7,474 bases of DNA. It comes from Bacteroidales bacterium UBA3742 (GTDB lineage Bacteria > Bacteroidota > Bacteroidia > Bacteroidales > Paludibacteraceae). Below are positions 6,336 through 7,474 of the stretch, piece by piece. Where the stretch lies: positions 1-7,474 of the forward strand of contig DFGU01000120.1 in NCBI GenBank assembly GCA_002371785.1, written 5' to 3'. The notes beneath the pieces were generated by a model. The model was not told the origin of the DNA. It saw only the letters and a program-made list of their open reading frames with translations, and did not search any database. Position 1 is the stretch's first letter, and every line of letters begins with the position of its first letter. The position numbers and the translations under genes were made by a program.

Positions 6336-7474
6336 TCAATTGTTTTCTTGTTTATTATTGCGAATATTAATAATTATCAGAGCCGTAAGCATCACCAGCA
6401 GGATGATGGTAAACAGAGGACGCAACTCAGGCGTCAGTCCGCCCTTGCGGGCATCCGAGTAGATAAACGTACTGAGCGTCTCCAGTCCGCCGCTACCCTT
6501 CGTGAAGAAGGTCACGCCGAAATCATCCACCGAGAGCGTCAATGCCAATATGAAACCCGAGAGCATGCCCGGCCATAGTTCCGGCAGCATGACCATACGC
6601 AGCGCCTGCGCGGGCGTAGCGCCCAAGTCCAGGGCAGCCTCGTAGGTATTGGGATTCATGCGGCTCAAGCGGGGCAACACACTCAGCACCACGTACGGCG
6701 TACAGAACACCACATGCGCGATGCATACCGTGGCCAGTCCTTGGCTCACGCCCAGCGCCACAAACAGCAGGAAGAGTGATATACCCGTGATGATATCGGG
6801 GTTGATCATCGGCACCGAGTTCATCAGGCTGACCACCTTGCGCTGACGTGCACGCATGTTGTAGATACCGATGGCGGCCAACGTTCCCAGTATGGTAGAG
6901 CATACGGCTGCTACCAGGGCGATGATCACCGTGTACCATATCGCGCTATTCAGTCCGGCATCGGCCTGACCCGTGAACAGGTTGGTATACAGCCCCATCG
7001 AGAAGCCGGTCCAGTTGCCCAGAATCTTGCTCTCCGTAAACGAGAATACGGCAATCAACGCGATCGGTGCATAGAGCACCAGCAGCAGGAGCCATAGGTA
7101 GAGTTGCGATCCGTAATGACGACGCATACCCATGCGCTTGCGGCGGAGCGTCTCTTGCTCCACGGGTGTCAGGTCCTTCTCTTTGCGGCGCTCCCAAATA
7201 ATGTATCCGCCATATATGGAGGTTCCTAAAAGCAACAACCCCGCAAACAACCACCATATCCATCCGCGGCTGCGCTGCACGTCTATCGTGGCATGCAGGT
7301 ACTGCTCAAACGCACCGTACGCATTCTGCACCAGCACCCGCTTCGAGCGGTTCTTAGGCAGGTCGTTCTTGCACCATACGGTCCAATCCGTGCCCTCTGA
7401 GTCGGTATAGGCATAGACCTGTTTGGCCCAGCGCTCCAGTTCGGGCATCGGCTTGTTAGCAAACACAAAGTCCA
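6336..7474 (-). CDS. potC: Polyamine ABC transporter permease PotC with unusual N-terminal extension (5' end beyond window)
   Basis: The C-terminal 265 residues, from the internal ATG at 7133, match a whole PotC inner-membrane permease, which is about 264 residues in E. coli. Six membrane segments begin at YLWLLLLVLYAPIALIAVF and end at FTIILLVMLTALIIINI. The ATPase-coupling EAA loop is clear: YEAALDLGATPAQALRMVMLPELWPG. The frame stays open upstream to the window edge, adding at least 113 codons: a polar part with PMPELERWAKQVYAYTDSEG and several Trp and Tyr, then a membrane segment (WIWWLFAGLLLLGTSIYGGY), then a basic linker (WERRKEKD to RRKRMG) that should be cytoplasmic. The extension has host-like codon use and reads as true protein, so I annotate one long gene to the edge. 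If the cell starts at 7133, the extension would belong to another product, but no stop separates them. It is followed by potD after 4 nt; potA and potB are presumably upstream. Confidence 0.87.
   Translation of the reverse strand, partial: DFVFANKPMPELERWAKQVYAYTDSEGTDWTVWCKNDLPKNRSKRVLVQNAYGAFEQYLHATIDVQRSRGWIWWLFAGLLLLGTSIYGGYIIWERRKEKDLTPVEQETLRRKRMGMRRHYGSQLYLWLLLLVLYAPIALIAVFSFTESKILGNWTGFSMGLYTNLFTGQADAGLNSAIWYTVIIALVAAVCSTILGTLAAIGIYNMRARQRKVVSLMNSVPMINPDIITGISLFLLFVALGVSQGLATVCIAHVVFCTPYVVLSVLPRLSRMNPNTYEAALDLGATPAQALRMVMLPELWPGMLSGFILALTLSVDDFGVTFFTKGSGGLETLSTFIYSDARKGGLTPELRPLFTIILLVMLTALIIINIRNNKQENN

Noticed and set aside
5090..6370. A 426-codon open frame on the plus strand covering almost all of potD
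   Set aside because: It is the complement of a clear PotD lipoprotein, has the same Val/His/Leu/Arg-rich shadow composition, and shows no recognisable family.
6336..7133. PotC annotated as a normal 265-residue protein starting at the ATG at 7133
   Set aside because: Length and start text fit PotC well, but the frame is open and protein-like upstream to the window edge, so the longer partial gene was kept and the alternative noted.
1..7474. Search for insertion sequences, tRNA genes, CRISPR arrays, direct repeats and phage genes
   Set aside because: None was seen; coding sequence fills the window apart from gaps of 12 nt (934-945), about 81 nt (4161-4241, filled by the riboswitch) and 4 nt (6332-6335).

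Overview
The window looks like chromosomal DNA from a member of the Bacteroidota, most likely the order Bacteroidales with a moderately GC-rich genome. The evidence is a Dcp-type M3 peptidase, a PotD lipoprotein with a Bacteroidota-style C-terminal insertion, a short TonB-dependent receptor behind a TPP riboswitch, and weak or absent classical Shine-Dalgarno sites. I cannot place it to genus. No mobile element, rRNA, tRNA, CRISPR or phage gene is visible, and almost every base is coding.

Left part, plus strand (1-1860): the 3' part of a Dcp-type M3 zinc peptidyl-dipeptidase, cut by the window edge, followed 12 nt later by a 304-residue protein made almost entirely of membrane segments, whose function I do not recognise. 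These two genes run rightwards and meet a leftward block tail to tail. The two stop codons overlap within four bases (1857-1860).

Right part, minus strand (7474 down to 1857), in transcription order: a PotC-type polyamine permease with an unusual N-terminal extension that runs off the window; potD, the polyamine-binding lipoprotein; an AraC-family regulator whose start codon shares one base with the potD stop; a TPP (thiamin pyrophosphate) riboswitch squeezed behind the regulator; and a TonB-dependent outer-membrane receptor. The spacing suggests potC-potD-araC is one transcript. The receptor may be read from that transcript or from a promoter hidden in the end of araC.

The most informative signal is the riboswitch at 4156-4229. 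Its closing stem P1 pairs with the AUG that I take as the receptor start, so TPP binding should block translation directly. This assigns the receptor to uptake of thiamin or a related precursor across the outer membrane. It also shows that the longest possible start, at 4175, lies inside the aptamer and is false. The second unusual point is the extra transmembrane segment and non-cytoplasmic region in front of PotC.
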